A DNA stretch of 64,000 nt from Aphelenchoides besseyi (GCA_024699855.1 JAMPIQ010000002.1:17112001-17176000), one strand, 5' to 3'. Shown: positions 1-10,977, counted from the stretch's first letter. A program made the numbers and translations. Notes: a model not told the origin generated them from the sequence alone.

Positions 1-19
1 GCGGGCCTTAAAATTTGGG

Positions 20-410
20 CTTAAGTGGACTTCGGCAGCCAATTGTTAAACTTTTTGTCATCGATTGACAGATGTGTGTTAGCAATCCAGAAAGCTCATC
101 TAATGAGCGTTACAACAGTATATAATACGCAACTCGAAGATAGATATTCGAATCAATATAATGTGAGATTACGGATTTTTTCGGTTTCAGTGCGAATCGA
201 GAGGTAGTTGTTGTCATTTTTTGTCGTTCTTTGACAGGTGCATATTAGCATTCTAGAAAACTCAACTAATGAGCGTTACATCGGTATTTAATACATGTAT
301 CCAAAACAGCTATTCGCAGGGATACGATCGATGTAATGTCAAGTTTCTGATTCTTGATTTCAGTGCATTTCACCAGTTAATTGTTGAATTTTTTGTTATT
401 GTTTACAAGT
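20..410. repeat. Diverged tandem repeat, unit about 168 bp, two units plus a partial third
   Basis: The stretch TTGACAGATGTG...TTAGCA...AATGAGCGTTACA near position 66 recurs in altered form near 232, with the same order of landmarks (a TTTTTGTC run, GACAG, AATGAGCGTTACA, a TATTTAATA-like stretch). A third copy of only the leading part starts near 358-381. Spacing between matching landmarks is about 166-170 bases. It lies beside a Helitron helicase remnant and may be part of that element's tail. No coding potential is apparent. Confidence 0.6.
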
Positions 411-490
411 AAGCAAGCGACAAAGCCGCAAGTTTAACCCACACAAAACACAAGTAAAGAAAGCGAGCGGCGAAGCCGCGAGTCTTTCTG
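411..490 (-). repeat. Pair of GC-rich hairpins, possible Helitron 3' end structures
   Basis: Two related motifs lie about 50 bases apart. The better one, near 462-484, is a perfect GCGGC-GAA-GCCGC stem; the other, near 413-431, is a degraded version (GCGAC-AAA-GCCGC). On the minus strand both are followed by CGCTT...TTACTTGT. Helitrons usually carry a short GC-rich hairpin just before their 3' terminus, and the helicase remnant at 825-1345 points this way. I do not see a clear CTRR terminus, so the element border is unproven. Confidence 0.4.
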
Positions 491-824
491 GTAACTTCAA
501 TAACGAGTGCTCTGCTTTGGATTCACTTTTGAAGAGTGTGAAGAAGACGATGATGGAACTCGCGAAGCCTAAAATTGGAAATAAAATAAAACGCAGGAAT
601 CAAATGTTACTAAATCCGATTGAATGTAAACGAAAACAGTTGAAGATTATCGAATTCGTCGATTAAATGGAATTAGCGATCCATCAATTGTTTAATTCAT
701 AGCTCTTTATCTCAAATCTTATTTCTATGTGCCATTGGCTCTGATTCTCTGTCTTTGTCTATTTACGCTTATTGTTTCTCGGGCCATTTGTTCTTTCACT
801 TTAAATTCTAATTCTTTTGCGCAT

Positions 825-1345
825 TCAGTCGTCTTCATCTTTTTTCAATAAAACTTCTTTCCAAACAATATTCTTGATTCGATTTCCACATTCTGGTTCG
901 GTCGCTATTCTGACGCTCTCCCAGCTTCTTACTCTCGATAATGCAACGTATGTCATTCCGTGGGCAAAAATTGGATGCTCGAAATCTATTACAACAAAGT
1001 CGATCGTTTGGCCTTGACTTTTATTGATAGTAATGCAAAAACACAATTGTACCGGAAACTGCTTTCTGTACAACGTGAATGACAAACTACTCTTTGCGCT
1101 GGTCACTGTGATCTTTGGAATTAGAACTCGTTCTTCTGTTCTCGGTCCAAACATGAATTCGCATTCCAACAAACGCTTATGCATTGTCTTCACTCTCAAT
1201 CGCGTTCCATTGCATAAACCGGCGGCAAGATTCAAGTTTCGCTTCAACAACACTGGACAGTGTTTTTTTCAATTTTAATTCGTGTGACGGAAGTCCGGAC
1301 TCATTGATCGAATACAAATGCAGAATTTTAATTTCTCGGTTTTTC
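825..1345 (-). pseudogene. C-terminal part of a Helitron/PIF1-like helicase (remnant)
   Basis: The minus-strand reading contains family hallmarks of the C-terminal helicase module of Helitron Rep-Hel proteins: NLAAGLCNGTRL, then INKSQGQT (helicase motif V-like) and YVALSRVRSW (motif VI). In full elements this domain unwinds DNA during rolling-circle transposition. The fragment begins in the middle of the protein; no N-terminal helicase motifs or Rep HUH motif appear upstream to 2100. Homology continues upstream of the open 142-residue stretch in another frame (SINESGLPSHELKLKK), so a run of seven A on the minus strand near 1263-1269 looks like a +1 frameshift. It ends in a normal stop after an acidic tail. 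This is a broken copy. Confidence 0.75.
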
Positions 1346-3891
1346 GTGAAACAATTCGCTTAAAGTCTTTTCGTCTTTTTTCGTTTTCTTTGTCGTCAAT
1401 TGCGATCATGCAAAAAACAAATTTTTGTCATTTGATTTCGCTTTAACTCTCAACAAATTACGTCTTTGATTATTCGTATCGTATTCGCTTTGTTTGTAGT
1501 ACTGTCAAATCTAAGTTCACGCATACTTTCTGATTTCCGACTATTTATTTCTGTCTCGTCCTTAAGGCGATTGTCCGAATGGCGATAAGAAAGAGAGTTT
1601 ATTTAACCAAACGAGTAACAATAACACAACAAAAATGCTACCAAAACGACAGCTCAAGCGGGCTAAAAGCCGGAGAACAATCACAATGCCCAAGTACCGG
1701 TGTGGGACTCAAAGGTGCTGTAGTGAAGAATTTTCATCCGAACAATTTCATCATGTTGTTCGCAACTTAAATTATCTATATAACTCGTATATCCATGTCG
1801 CATTTGTGATCGTAATCTAGCCAATGTCAATTTTGCTCGTTTCCGCTTCTTTTTACCAACAGTACTTTCATTGTTTGCGCTCGTAATACTATCATTCAAA
1901 TTTTCCGCTTCAGCAATGCTTGCATTACTTTGACTATCACCGATCAAATCGCTCAATACTCGATACGCATGTCTTCTCCAATGATTTACTAACAATTGCC
2001 GAAACTTTAATTCTTGATTTTTCAACACTCTTTCGGCAATCGTACAGACAGCAACGTCGCAACTGTGATTGTTTTGTTTCTGGTAGTAAGTCGATTTGTC
2101 AACGATGTTAAAACTAACAGCAAATACTCCGATTGTTCACATCAATTTTTTCGGTAATTTTCTTCTGTTCGTTGCTAATGCTACTTCCCATTGAATCGTA
2201 AAAATCGCATACTCCATTTCGATAAGCTACTGCAAAGGCCTAATGATTATTGCCAATATTAATCGGAAACAACGCGATCCCATACAATTCCGTAACTATT
2301 CTTTTTCCCCGTTTTTGCCGTAAAACCGGAAGAGATTGCTTTTTGTTGTTGTGATAACAGTCGTTTTCCGAACAATTTCAAACATCATCGTCCTGAAAAA
2401 ACATCTGTTGCTATTCTCAATCAGCAAACGATTACTTGTTGTAGAATTGCTTATTCTACATTAGTTCGGATTCCCACTCGTGCCACACAGACTCATCGAG
2501 AACACTTGATGTTGACTGAACAGTCTTCGTAGCAAGAGTTTAAAAAGACGCATTCTAACAGAAATCGATTTATAAACATTAAAAAGACTAACAATTTCAG
2601 TAAATTTTACTCTTAGAACCGTCTTGCTGTCTTTAGAGGACGACTGTATGAAGTTCCGGCCTACAAAGTTCGTTCGAAAAAATGATGGTTCGCTGATTTT
2701 CGTTCGGTCAATGCACGAATCCCGTTATTTACAGAAAAAACCCATTTTGACACTCAATTCTTGTTTTTAGGCCGTTATATTCTAAAAACTGAACACTGAC
2801 TACAACTATTCTCGGGAATAAATTCACTGAAATCAAATTAATCGTCCTTTTCCGTTTAAAACCGAAAGCCGACCGAATGTTCCCGCCGCAATTAAGCAAT
2901 GTCTGGTCGATTGCAGACAGAAACAATTTTCGATCTCAAAGGTAGAAATTGCTAAAAGTAAACGAATGCGCATCAAATTTAATTTCTTCGTTAATTTCCA
3001 ATTTCTTTTGTGGTTTTGTTAATCCCGATTTCTGATCCAAGAGTTGCGAACGGTAACAATCAACAAAAATTGCAAACACAAAAATTTTACAAAAAGTTCA
3101 TGCAACTCCCAGAATCCAAATGATTTTCAGATTGCTTAGAATAAACCGAATAAAATGAAAATCTCAAAGTGAATCCAAAAAAATGATTAGATGCAGAGAT
3201 CTGATGCAAAGATTAGATGAAAAGCTTACATCGATTAATGAAACGAATTAAAAAGATGAGGAGAGAAAAACCATCCGCTCGGTCAAGCGACCAAACCGAA
3301 CGGTGAACGAATGGCCCGAAACGGCAAAATGAAAGGTGGCCGATGGAAAACCACCGTCTTTCGATTGAACACGCCTCTTGCCGCAACTGTCTGACCGACA
3401 GCAAACGAAAATAACTTTTTCCATTAAAAGTGCAATAAACAAACTTACAAAACGAAAACAAACAAAATGCATTTTTAAATCATTCCTTTCAATGCAATTA
3501 ACAATACAACTTACAAATTAACGAGATTAATTCACTGCTTATTGCCGCACTTTCACCAATGCGCAAAAGAGTGGCAAATGTTAAAAGTGCTCAAATTGAT
3601 CACAAATTAGAGATTAGATGCTCGTTTATTCAATCGATGCAAAAACGAAATACGAAACTCAAAACAATTTGCAAAAACTCTGTCGATGTTCGGAATCGAA
3701 CTCTTTACCATCGACTCAAAAGCAAAGCATAGCCGCTCGACTTTAAACGAACACACTCTTGCACTGCGAACAAAAGAACGCGAAACGCGACGCACAGTGC
3801 GCCCGCCAAAAAAAAACAGACGAAAAGCGTATTTTCGTATCTCGAAAATACGATTTTCCTATCAGCAAATTTGCATTTGCCTTAACCTACT
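1346..3891. other. No recognisable gene; probably decayed repeat DNA
   Basis: Only short overlapping open frames occur here. The longest, 1681-2028 on the minus strand, has a basic KKKRKRAK stretch but starts at a non-ATG codon and matches no family I recognise. It may belong to the decayed Helitron to its left. The right part, 2900-3890, is AT-rich with no splice-like exon chain. No tRNA, hairpin or inverted repeat stood out. Confidence 0.5.
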
Positions 3892-4070
3892 TGTTCTGTT
3901 CCTCGATCACAGACGGGTTTATTAGACACTAAATAAATAACAACGAACGCCAACTGGTCATCGGGGAGCGGGGGAGGCGGAGGTAAACCGCGGAATGCCA
4001 AGGCGATCGCGTAGGGAGCGAGCGGCAGTTGACATCCAATTTCAAGGGCTTAACCGCTAGGATCAGGACA
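3892..4070 (-). repeat. 3' LTR of the gypsy element
   Basis: A 179-bp direct copy of 8544-8722. Read on the plus strand it begins TGTTCT and ends AGGACA, giving short inverted termini with TG...CA ends. It contains a GC-rich core (GGGGAGCGGGGGAGGCGGAGG) and an AATAAAT stretch near its left side. Confidence 0.92.
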
Positions 4071-4082
4071 ATCCTCCCTTAC
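4071..4082 (-). other. Polypurine tract of the gypsy element
   Basis: On the minus strand the bases just before the 3' LTR read AAGGGAGGAT, a purine run directly against the LTR border. In LTR retrotransposons such a tract primes plus-strand DNA synthesis. Position and composition support the call. Confidence 0.7.
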
Positions 4083-4230
4083 TGACAAGAAGGAGGTGGA
4101 GGGGAAAGTGGAGAGCAAAATAATAAACGGGAAATGGACAAATTCACAGTTGACAAGTTCAGTAACAACAACAAGATGAGGAGGGATAGGACAGTCGAAC
4201 GGGTTTGCTTCGGTGAGTGTTCCAGTCGCA

Positions 4231-7200
4231 TCACAATGCTTGGAGTTGGGAGTCTGGCTGAAGACGTTGGGTGGTCGTTGGCTGACTGTCCGAGTCGTGT
4301 TGTCGTTTGAAGAGTTGGTTGAAATGTCGAGTGAGTTGGCCCGCGGCTGTTTCCACGATTGCTAGACGTTCGCCTTTGAAGTCGACGATAGTTCCCGGCA
4401 CTTTTCGGTTCGGTTTAACGAGTACGTAAATCGGTTCGTTGAGATGGAACTTGCGGTTTTGAGTGCCGTGGTGACGGTTGAACTTCTGTTGAGTTTTTTT
4501 GCGATTGAGAGAATCTTCGGCACCGTCTCGGTTGCTTCGATTTGGAGGCTTGAGTTGAAACAGTTGAGTGCGAATCTGTCGATTGAAGAATGCACTTGCG
4601 GGATTAGAGTTGTTCGGAACAGAATCAGAAGGTAGACTGTTGATTTGACTTGTGATCTTGTCGAGTGATGCCAGACCCCGTCCCTCTTTTGCGATTGCAG
4701 ACTTGACCAGTGCCACAGCACGTTCCGCTCGTCCGTTTGACATCGGGAAGTAAGGGGGAGACTTGAGGTGAACAACACTAAAAATTGAAACAAAAGTTAG
4801 CAAACGATTCTGACGTGAATTGTGTTCCGTTATCCGTGACAAGCGTCTCTGGTGGACCAAATTGAAGGAAAATTTGTCGCAGAGCATCGATGGTTCGCTC
4901 GGAGGTGGTCTGTTTCATTTTGTGCGTCCAAATGAAATTGGTGTGTGAGTCGACAACGATGAGAATGTGATGACCGTGAAGTGGACCTGCGAAGTCGGCG
5001 TGAAGACGTTGCATCGGTTCAGTCGTTGTTGGCCATTGCTGTAGAGAGTAGCTTTTCTCGGGTTGACGGCTGTTTCTGCACATGATTGGCAATGACGAAC
5101 CAATTTGTCTATCTCGGAATCCATTCCGGGCCAATAGACGTGTTCTCGGGCTAGTCGTTTGGAGCGTTGGATGCCAGGGTGACCAGTGTGAATGATGTTG
5201 AGAACTTGTTGACGAAGTTTAAGTGGGATGACGACGCGGTCTTTCCATAGGAGGCTTCCATTGGCTTCGTAGAGTTCGTTTCGTTTGCCGTAAAATGTAC
5301 CGACGAGTGGATCGTGTTTGTCGGTATCGGACCATTGTGTTCGGATTCGTTGAAGAACGGCGGAGAGAGACGGGTCGCTGTAAGTAGCTGATTTAATAAT
5401 TGGGAGCGTTACCTTTGGTTCCAATTTGGTAGTCGTCTCGTTGATCAATAGTTCGATGTCATGGTCGACGGTTTGCAACTGATTGATAACTTCCTCCATT
5501 TCGTTGTCCGTTCCTTGTTTGCGCTCTTGTATGAGACGGGATAGTGCGTCGGCGAATCCGAAGTCTTCCGTTCTGACGTGTTGGATTTTGAAGTCGTAGG
5601 ACAAGAGTCGAAGTGCCCATCGAGCGAGTCGAGCCGTTGTTCGTCCATCGAGGCCTTTTGTTTGTTCTGTTCTGAAGAGAGCCAGAAGCGGTTGATGGTC
5701 AGTTAACAACGTGAAGTGGCGTCCATAGATGAAACGGTGAAATCGTTCGACGGCGGTCACAATTGCCAGCGCTTCTTCTTTTTCAATTTGCGAGAGTAAC
5801 GTCGTTGGGTCTCTGAAAAAGATTTTGAAATGTGAAAAACCGCTTTAACTGATCCATCTGTGTATCGTTGTTGGAGTACTGCGCCCATTCCCTGCGGTGA
5901 TGCATCGGCTGCAACGATTAGTTCTTGTCGTGGATCGTAGTGAGCTAAAGCGAGCGGGCTGAGAAGCGTTGATTTGATTCGTTGGAACGCGCTCTCTTGG
6001 TCGGTTGTCCACTTGAATTCGACATTTTTGCCGATGAGTTTCTCCAGCGGTTGTTTGAGTACGTGGAGTTGATGCACGAACTTGCCGTAGTAGTTGACAA
6101 GGCCCAAAAGTGTTCGAACTTCGGGGACGGTTTGCGGTTTTCGGAGATGTTCGATTGCTCGGAGTTTCTCTGGATCCGGTCGAATTCCGTTTTTGTCGAT
6201 GATCGACCCTAAATATTTCACTTCTTTTTGGTTGAACTTACACTTGTGCAATTGGATTTTGAAGCCCCAATCTTGAATGCGAGTAAGAGCGCTGTGAAGT
6301 CGGTCGTCGTGTTCTTTCTGGTTGCTGCAAACGATGAGAACGTCGTCGAGGTATCCGATGACGCCGCTTAGTCCATTAAGCATTTGGTCAACGGTTCGCT
6401 GGAAAATTGCCGGTGCTGTTTTGAGTCCGAAATTCATTCGCTCATATTGGTACAATCCGCGATGAGTGGTGATTGTGGTGAACGGTTTTGACTCGTCTGA
6501 CAACGTGAGTTGAAGATATGCATCGCGCAAATCCAATTGGCTGAAAATAGAATTACCAGCGAGCTTACCAAAAATATCCTCGATGTTGGGCAAAGGATAC
6601 GCGTCTTCTTGAAGTGCGGTATTGAGTCCGGTGGAGTAGTCTGCGCATATCCGAATTTTTCCATGCGGTTTCTTTGCAACCACGATTGGTGTGGCCCATT
6701 TTGATGTGTCCACTTTGGAAATGATTCCAGCAGCTTCTAGACGATCCAATTCCTGATTGACGAGCGGTTCAACGGAGAGCGGGAGTGGTCGTCGTGGCAA
6801 ATGTGTCGGTTTTGCATTTGGGTCCACGTGGAGTTGGGCTGCGATTCGGTTGCATTCTCCTAGAGTGCCCTCGAACACTTCGGAGAATTGACGTCGGAGT
6901 TCGTCGTGATACTCGTTTGACTTCTGGATTTGGTTGATTCCCATGGCGTAGGTAACCATTGCGAATTGATCCATTGCCTTGGAAGACAGTAGTGCACAGT
7001 TCTGGCGGTTGAGAACGTAGATTTGCAATTCGATTTCTTTGTCGTTCCATTTGGCAGTTGTGGTGAACGTGCCAAAGATCTTGAGTGGCTTCTGGTCGAC
7101 TCCAACAGCTGATATTTGTGGGGTTGAGAGTTCCGGTTGACCAAGAAGTTGCCATTCGTCGATTCCAATGACGTTGGCGTCGGCTGCTGTGTCCAATTGG

Positions 7201-8543
7201 AATTTGACGTGTTGTTCGTTGAGTTCGATGACGGCGGTTCGTCGGTGAACATTCAAGTTGTTGATGCTGATGACTTGAATTTGTTTTTCAGCCTTTCGGC
7301 AGACTGCAACCAGATGGCCTTTGATGCCGCATCCGCGACATATCGCTTCTTTGAACGGGCATTCGGAACGTTGATGTTTGACTGCCCCGCAGCCTTGACA
7401 TTTGGGTTTGGATTGCTCAGTCGAATCGGTTGCCGGTTTGTTGCTGTTTCCCTGTTGAGCAGTTGTCGAGTTGTTTGGACGTGTTTTCTTCGGTTTGAAC
7501 TTCCGTTTGTAGAGTTCATTCGCTGTTGAAGAATTTCGCTCGACTTTCTTGATCGACAGTATTCCCTCTGTTTGTTGTTGAGCCATTTGCCGGTTTGCCA
7601 TTCGGTTCAGTTGATCTCGACATTTGATGACTAGACGTTCCAACGTTGGAGTTGTCGTAGCGTCGAGTTCTTTGAGTGCAATTTCCTGGAGTGACGCGTC
7701 TTCGGGACGGTTGAGAGCGAGTGCGAAGAGAAGGCATTTGACATCGTCGTCTTTCATTGCGGACCATTTGCACAGGACAAATTTAGAGTTGATCCGTTCG
7801 CCCAGAGTTTCGACGGACTCGCCATCTTCATGTCGAATTGACAGAACCTGAAGACGTCGCTGAAATGTAGTAACAATGTCATTGAAATGGTCACTTAGCT
7901 GTTTGATCAAGTCGTCGAAGTCCATCGCTTTTGGTTTCGTCGGGAGTGACCAGTCGCTGAAGCGGTTGTACTCTTCCGTGCCGAGCGAGTTCAGAATGAT
8001 CGATCTGTGTTCGTCGGTTGACAATTTCGGGTCTTTGATGATCGTTTTGTATCGGTCGAACCATTTACCAAACGTTTTGTCGTTGTTCGGGTCGTAAGAG
8101 AATTTGTCAACGATTCTTTGAATAGACTCCATGATTTGGATTGGAGATTGGACAATTTGCGTTGGCGTTCCCGTTGTGGGAATCGACATCGGTGCTGAAC
8201 TTGCGGTTCGTTGTTCGTGCCACTTCAGGGCTAATTGAATTTCATCCACTGTTTCTTCTGCTTCGATTTGGATCGTTTGAAAATCGGTTGTCTTCAAGTA
8301 CTCCATCAACGCTTCCTCATCTCCATTTGCAATCCATAGATCGTTGTATTGCTTGATGATTTGACTTTTTCGAGACAATTTGACGGACATTTGTGTAGCT
8401 TCTTGGACATCGCTTTCGGTGGCATTTTTGCTCTGAAATTTTGGGTTTAGAGCTTTCCAACCTGTCCGGAAGTCCGTGATCGCCTTTGTGGCTTTCGTAA
8501 GTTGAGTTTTCCACGTAGATTCGAGTTTTTCTGACTGCGCCAT
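4231..8543 (-). pseudogene. gag-pol polyprotein of the gypsy element, three frameshifts
   Basis: The main open frame (8543-5757, 928 residues) contains a Gag-like N-terminus, two CCHC zinc knuckles (CQGCGAVKHQRSEC and CRGCGIKGHLVAVC), a protease site reading DTAADANV, and reverse transcriptase with QLDLRDAYLQL, FGLKTAPAIFQ and the catalytic YLDDVLIV. RNase H continues at 5760-4915 (LLTDHQPLLALF) in another frame, followed by the integrase zinc-binding region. The integrase core (FAGPL...VVDSHTNF, TDNGTQF) is in a third segment (5134-4778), and the C-terminal part after PPYFPMSNGRAERAV is in a fourth. The joins look like a TC repeat near 5792-5795, an extra pair of bases near 5040-5050, and a T run near 4780-4784. 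The start codon lies at the LTR border. The polyprotein would package, reverse-transcribe and integrate the element if intact. Confidence 0.9.
8524..8542 (-). other. Primer binding site, tRNA-Ser type
   Basis: On the minus strand the 5' LTR ends ...AGAACA and is followed by A, then TGGCGCAGTCAG. TGGCGCAGTC matches the type of primer site known from the insect elements 17.6 and 297, complementary to a tRNA-Ser 3' end. The TG of the site is also the TG of the gag-pol start codon. Confidence 0.65.
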
Positions 8544-8722
8544 TGTTCTGTTCTTCGATAACAGACGGGTTTATTAGACACTAAATAAATAACAACGAAC
8601 ACCAACTGGTCGTCGGGGAGCGGGGGAGGCGGAGGTAAACCGCGGAATGCCAAGGCGATCGCGTAGGGAGCGAGCGGCAGTTGACAACCAATTTCAAGGG
8701 CTTAACCGCTAGGATCAGGACA
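8544..8722 (-). repeat. 5' LTR of the gypsy element
   Basis: This 179-bp copy matches 3892-4070 except for five substitutions seen by eye (early C/T and C/A, G/A and A/G in the middle, T/A near the right). On the minus strand it would carry the promoter for the element. Its outer (right) edge directly abuts a truncated mariner transposase. Confidence 0.92.
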
Positions 8723-9348
8723 CATACGGAATCCACGTTTCATCCATTGTGATAACATCCTGAAGAAATGGTTCATCTTTTTCTCGTTGCAGTAAGAGCT
8801 CCGAAATTCATAGACGTTCTTGTTTTTGCCGGTCGTTTAATTCATGCGGAACCCAACGAGTTTTACGCCATTTTAAACCTAAGAAAACATCAATTCATTA
8901 TGTTTCGTTAAAAATACCCTCATTTTCTAAAATTCTGGCGATTGTTGAGTGTCCGCAGTTAAGAGCTTGTTCCAGCATTCGAGTTGTTAAAATAGGGGTT
9001 GTTTCGATAGCGCTTATCACTGCTTCACGATCAACTTTTCGTGGCCGTCCGATTCGCTTTACATCTGTTACGCGCATTCCTTCTCTTTCAAACGTTTTGT
9101 ACCAGCGCCAAGCAGTAGTTCGGGCCATAGTTTCGCCATATAGTTCGTTTATTGTCTTCGCCGCATGTGCATAACTTACACCTTGAAGCCATTGGAAGTG
9201 AAGTAAAAGACGGACTTGTTCTCGTTTTAATACCATTAAAAATAACACAAAAAATGCCCCCATAAAATTTCGACATTTTCGTTTCGAAAATTTCCAACCA
9301 AAAAATTTGCATAAAAACTCAGCCTGTTGCAAAACTTATAGGACACTA
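8723..9348 (-). pseudogene. Mariner transposase, 5' part only, truncated at the gypsy LTR
   Basis: The minus-strand open frame 9332-8898, with the likely true start MVLKREQVR near 9235, holds the paired-type N-terminal helix-turn-helix region of mariner/Mos1-like transposases: REQVRLLLHF, then IGRPRK, then CGHSTIARILEN. After a stop, homology resumes with LGLKWRKTRWVPHELNDRQ and reaches the first catalytic aspartate in TMDETWI near 8735, where the sequence runs into the LTR at 8722. The rest of the catalytic domain is not found on the far side of the gypsy element. The outer end GTGTCCTATAAGTTTTGCAAC near 9346 follows a TA and is probably the mariner terminal repeat. The in-frame stop and the truncation make it non-functional. 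Confidence 0.85.
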
Positions 9349-9358
9349 CAATATTATA

Positions 9359-10736
9359 CAGGGTGGTTAAAAATGAACTCCCACTTTTTTCCCGAAAAAA
9401 AAATTTTTGAAATGAAAAATTGGAAAAATCGGTTAGTTTTGTTAAATCGTTATGGGCTACAGTGCTCAAGAAAAAGCGAAGTTTGTTGGTGTGTTCATTG
9501 AGGAGGCGTACTGTTACGTCAAGTTTGTCAAACGAATTCGTCGTGATGCCGGAGATGATGATGCTCGTAACCCCGATCGCAAAACCATCCAAAAATGGGT
9601 GGAAAACTTCTACGCCACTGGTTCAGTGCACGGCGACCGCGGTATGCACAAGTCCAAGTGAGTTCGAGTTTTGCTTTTTTTTCATTGCTCTTTAGGCGTG
9701 TTCGAAACGCAGAAGCAATTGAAGATGTTCGAGAAGCGTTCGCGGCCAACCCTCATCTTTCAACGAGGCGCAATCCGTTCGTTATTGGACCCGGTGGCGA
9801 TGGAGAAGATAAGCCGACAACTAAGATATCACGACGCACACTCAGCGTGTTCTCAAAGAAGACCTGAAGATGCGTCCCTACCATCTTCAGATGGCACACG
9901 CTCTCGACGCTCCAGATCCCGCCACGCGAATGAATTTTGCCCGAGACGAGTTGATGCGTCTGGCGGCTGATCCGGATCGGTTGAATAACTTGTTATTCAT
10001 CGATGAAGCCCACTTTCATTTGGATGGGGGTGTGAATCGGCACGATTGGATCATGTGGGCAGATTCCAACCCGCATTGGTTCGATACCTGTCGTTTTCCC
10101 TCCCCGAAAGTGACGGTGTGGATGGGCGTTGGCATTGAAGGCGTGATTGGCCCAATTTTTTGGGAACCATCAGCCAGTCAACGGGGAATCAACTCCCAGT
10201 GGTTGGAACAAACCCTGGTTAACGAGATCCTGCCAACCCTTAGGGGTTGGCCCAATTTCCACAATATCTTGTTCCAACAAGATGGCGCCCCGTGTCATAT
10301 TGGGAACAACGTTCTGACTTTGCTCGATCGTGAATTCCCGGGGCGGTGGATTGGAAGAGGAACCCGTGCCCATCCATCACCCGCGGCTTGGCCACCTCGA
10401 TCTCCAGATCTCACACCATGTGATTTCTGGCTTTGAGGTTACATGAAAGGCCGAATATTCAACACGGATCAGCGTCCCAGAACGCTCGACGAGTTGAGGA
10501 CGGCAATTGTTGAAGTCGCCGACCAATTAAGACAAGATCGACCAATGCGCGAACGAGTCATGGCCAACTATCATCGGCGACTTCAAACCTGCCTGGATCG
10601 ACAAGGGGGACAAGTGGAAATCCGATGAACTCATTACTGTTAATAAATTGTGATCTCGAAATGAAAACAGACCGATTTTTCATTTCAAAAATTTTTTTTC
10701 GGGAAAAAAAGTGGGAGTTCATTTTTAACCACCCTG
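9359..10736 (+). mobile_element. IS630/Tc1-mariner-superfamily DNA transposon with TA target duplication
   Basis: The element starts CAGGGTGGTTAAAAATG and ends with the inverted copy ...CATTTTTAACCACCCTG. The inverted repeats run for about 64 bases with only one-base length differences in poly-A/T runs. A TA flanks each side (9357-9358 and 10737-10738), the superfamily's target site. Between them lies one transposase gene on the plus strand. The near-perfect termini suggest recent movement or mobilisation in trans, since the internal gene is mildly damaged. Confidence 0.9.
9452..10628 (+). pseudogene. Transposase with DD(41)D-type spacing, one intron, one frameshift and one nonsense codon
   Basis: Exon 1 (9452-9656) encodes an N-terminal DNA-binding region (FVKRIRRDAG, NPDRKTIQKWVENF). 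A 38-bp intron (9657-9694, GTGAGT...TTTAG) follows. The catalytic part has LLFIDEAHFHL (first D), FQQDGAPCH (second D) and WPPRSPDLTPCDFWL (third D); I count 41 residues between the second and third aspartates. The frame breaks near 9836-9846, just before the stretch RVLKEDLKMRPYHL, and a TGA at 10434-10436 sits where the family has Trp in the FWLWG motif. The C-terminus then continues in frame to 10628. The protein would cut and paste the surrounding element. The family also resembles transposases of insects with a similar N-terminal helix-turn-helix. Confidence 0.85.
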
Positions 10737-10977
10737 TACTTCAGTTGTGTTGTTATTTGATTCTTCTGTCGGAAAATAAGCGGTTTCCGTCGAATCTCAA
10801 ATGATGAGTAAATCGAAAACGACACTTTTTGAAGATTCGTCAAAACTCTTAAGTTCGCGAATCATATCGTTGGTTTGTATTCATAGTCGACGCACTCTCA
10901 GTTAAATTGGTAATTAATGTATTGACTTATATCAATTTCTAAAACTGAAAAGTGATGTCGAGTATTTGTCGAGAACT

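Larger units (their letters stand above)
3892..8722 (-). mobile_element. Ty3/gypsy LTR retrotransposon, structurally complete, coding region frameshifted
   Basis: The element reads on the minus strand: 5' LTR at 8544-8722, primer site from 8542, one gag-pol reading region (8543 down to 4231), polypurine tract, 3' LTR at 3892-4070. Domain order is zinc knuckles, protease, reverse transcriptase, RNase H, integrase, which is the Ty3/gypsy order; no envelope gene follows. The two LTRs differ at five of 179 positions by eye, so the insertion is moderately recent. The flanks (ACCTACT before, CATACGG after) do not form a clear 4-5 bp target duplication. Three small shifts break the pol frame, so this copy is unlikely to be autonomous. 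Confidence 0.92.

Noticed and set aside
1681..2028. 115-codon minus-strand frame near the Helitron
   Set aside because: Non-ATG start, no recognised motif beyond a basic patch; possibly Helitron debris, not callable.
3887..8727. Target-site duplication of the gypsy element
   Set aside because: The flanks CTACT and CATAC share only a partial match, too weak to call.
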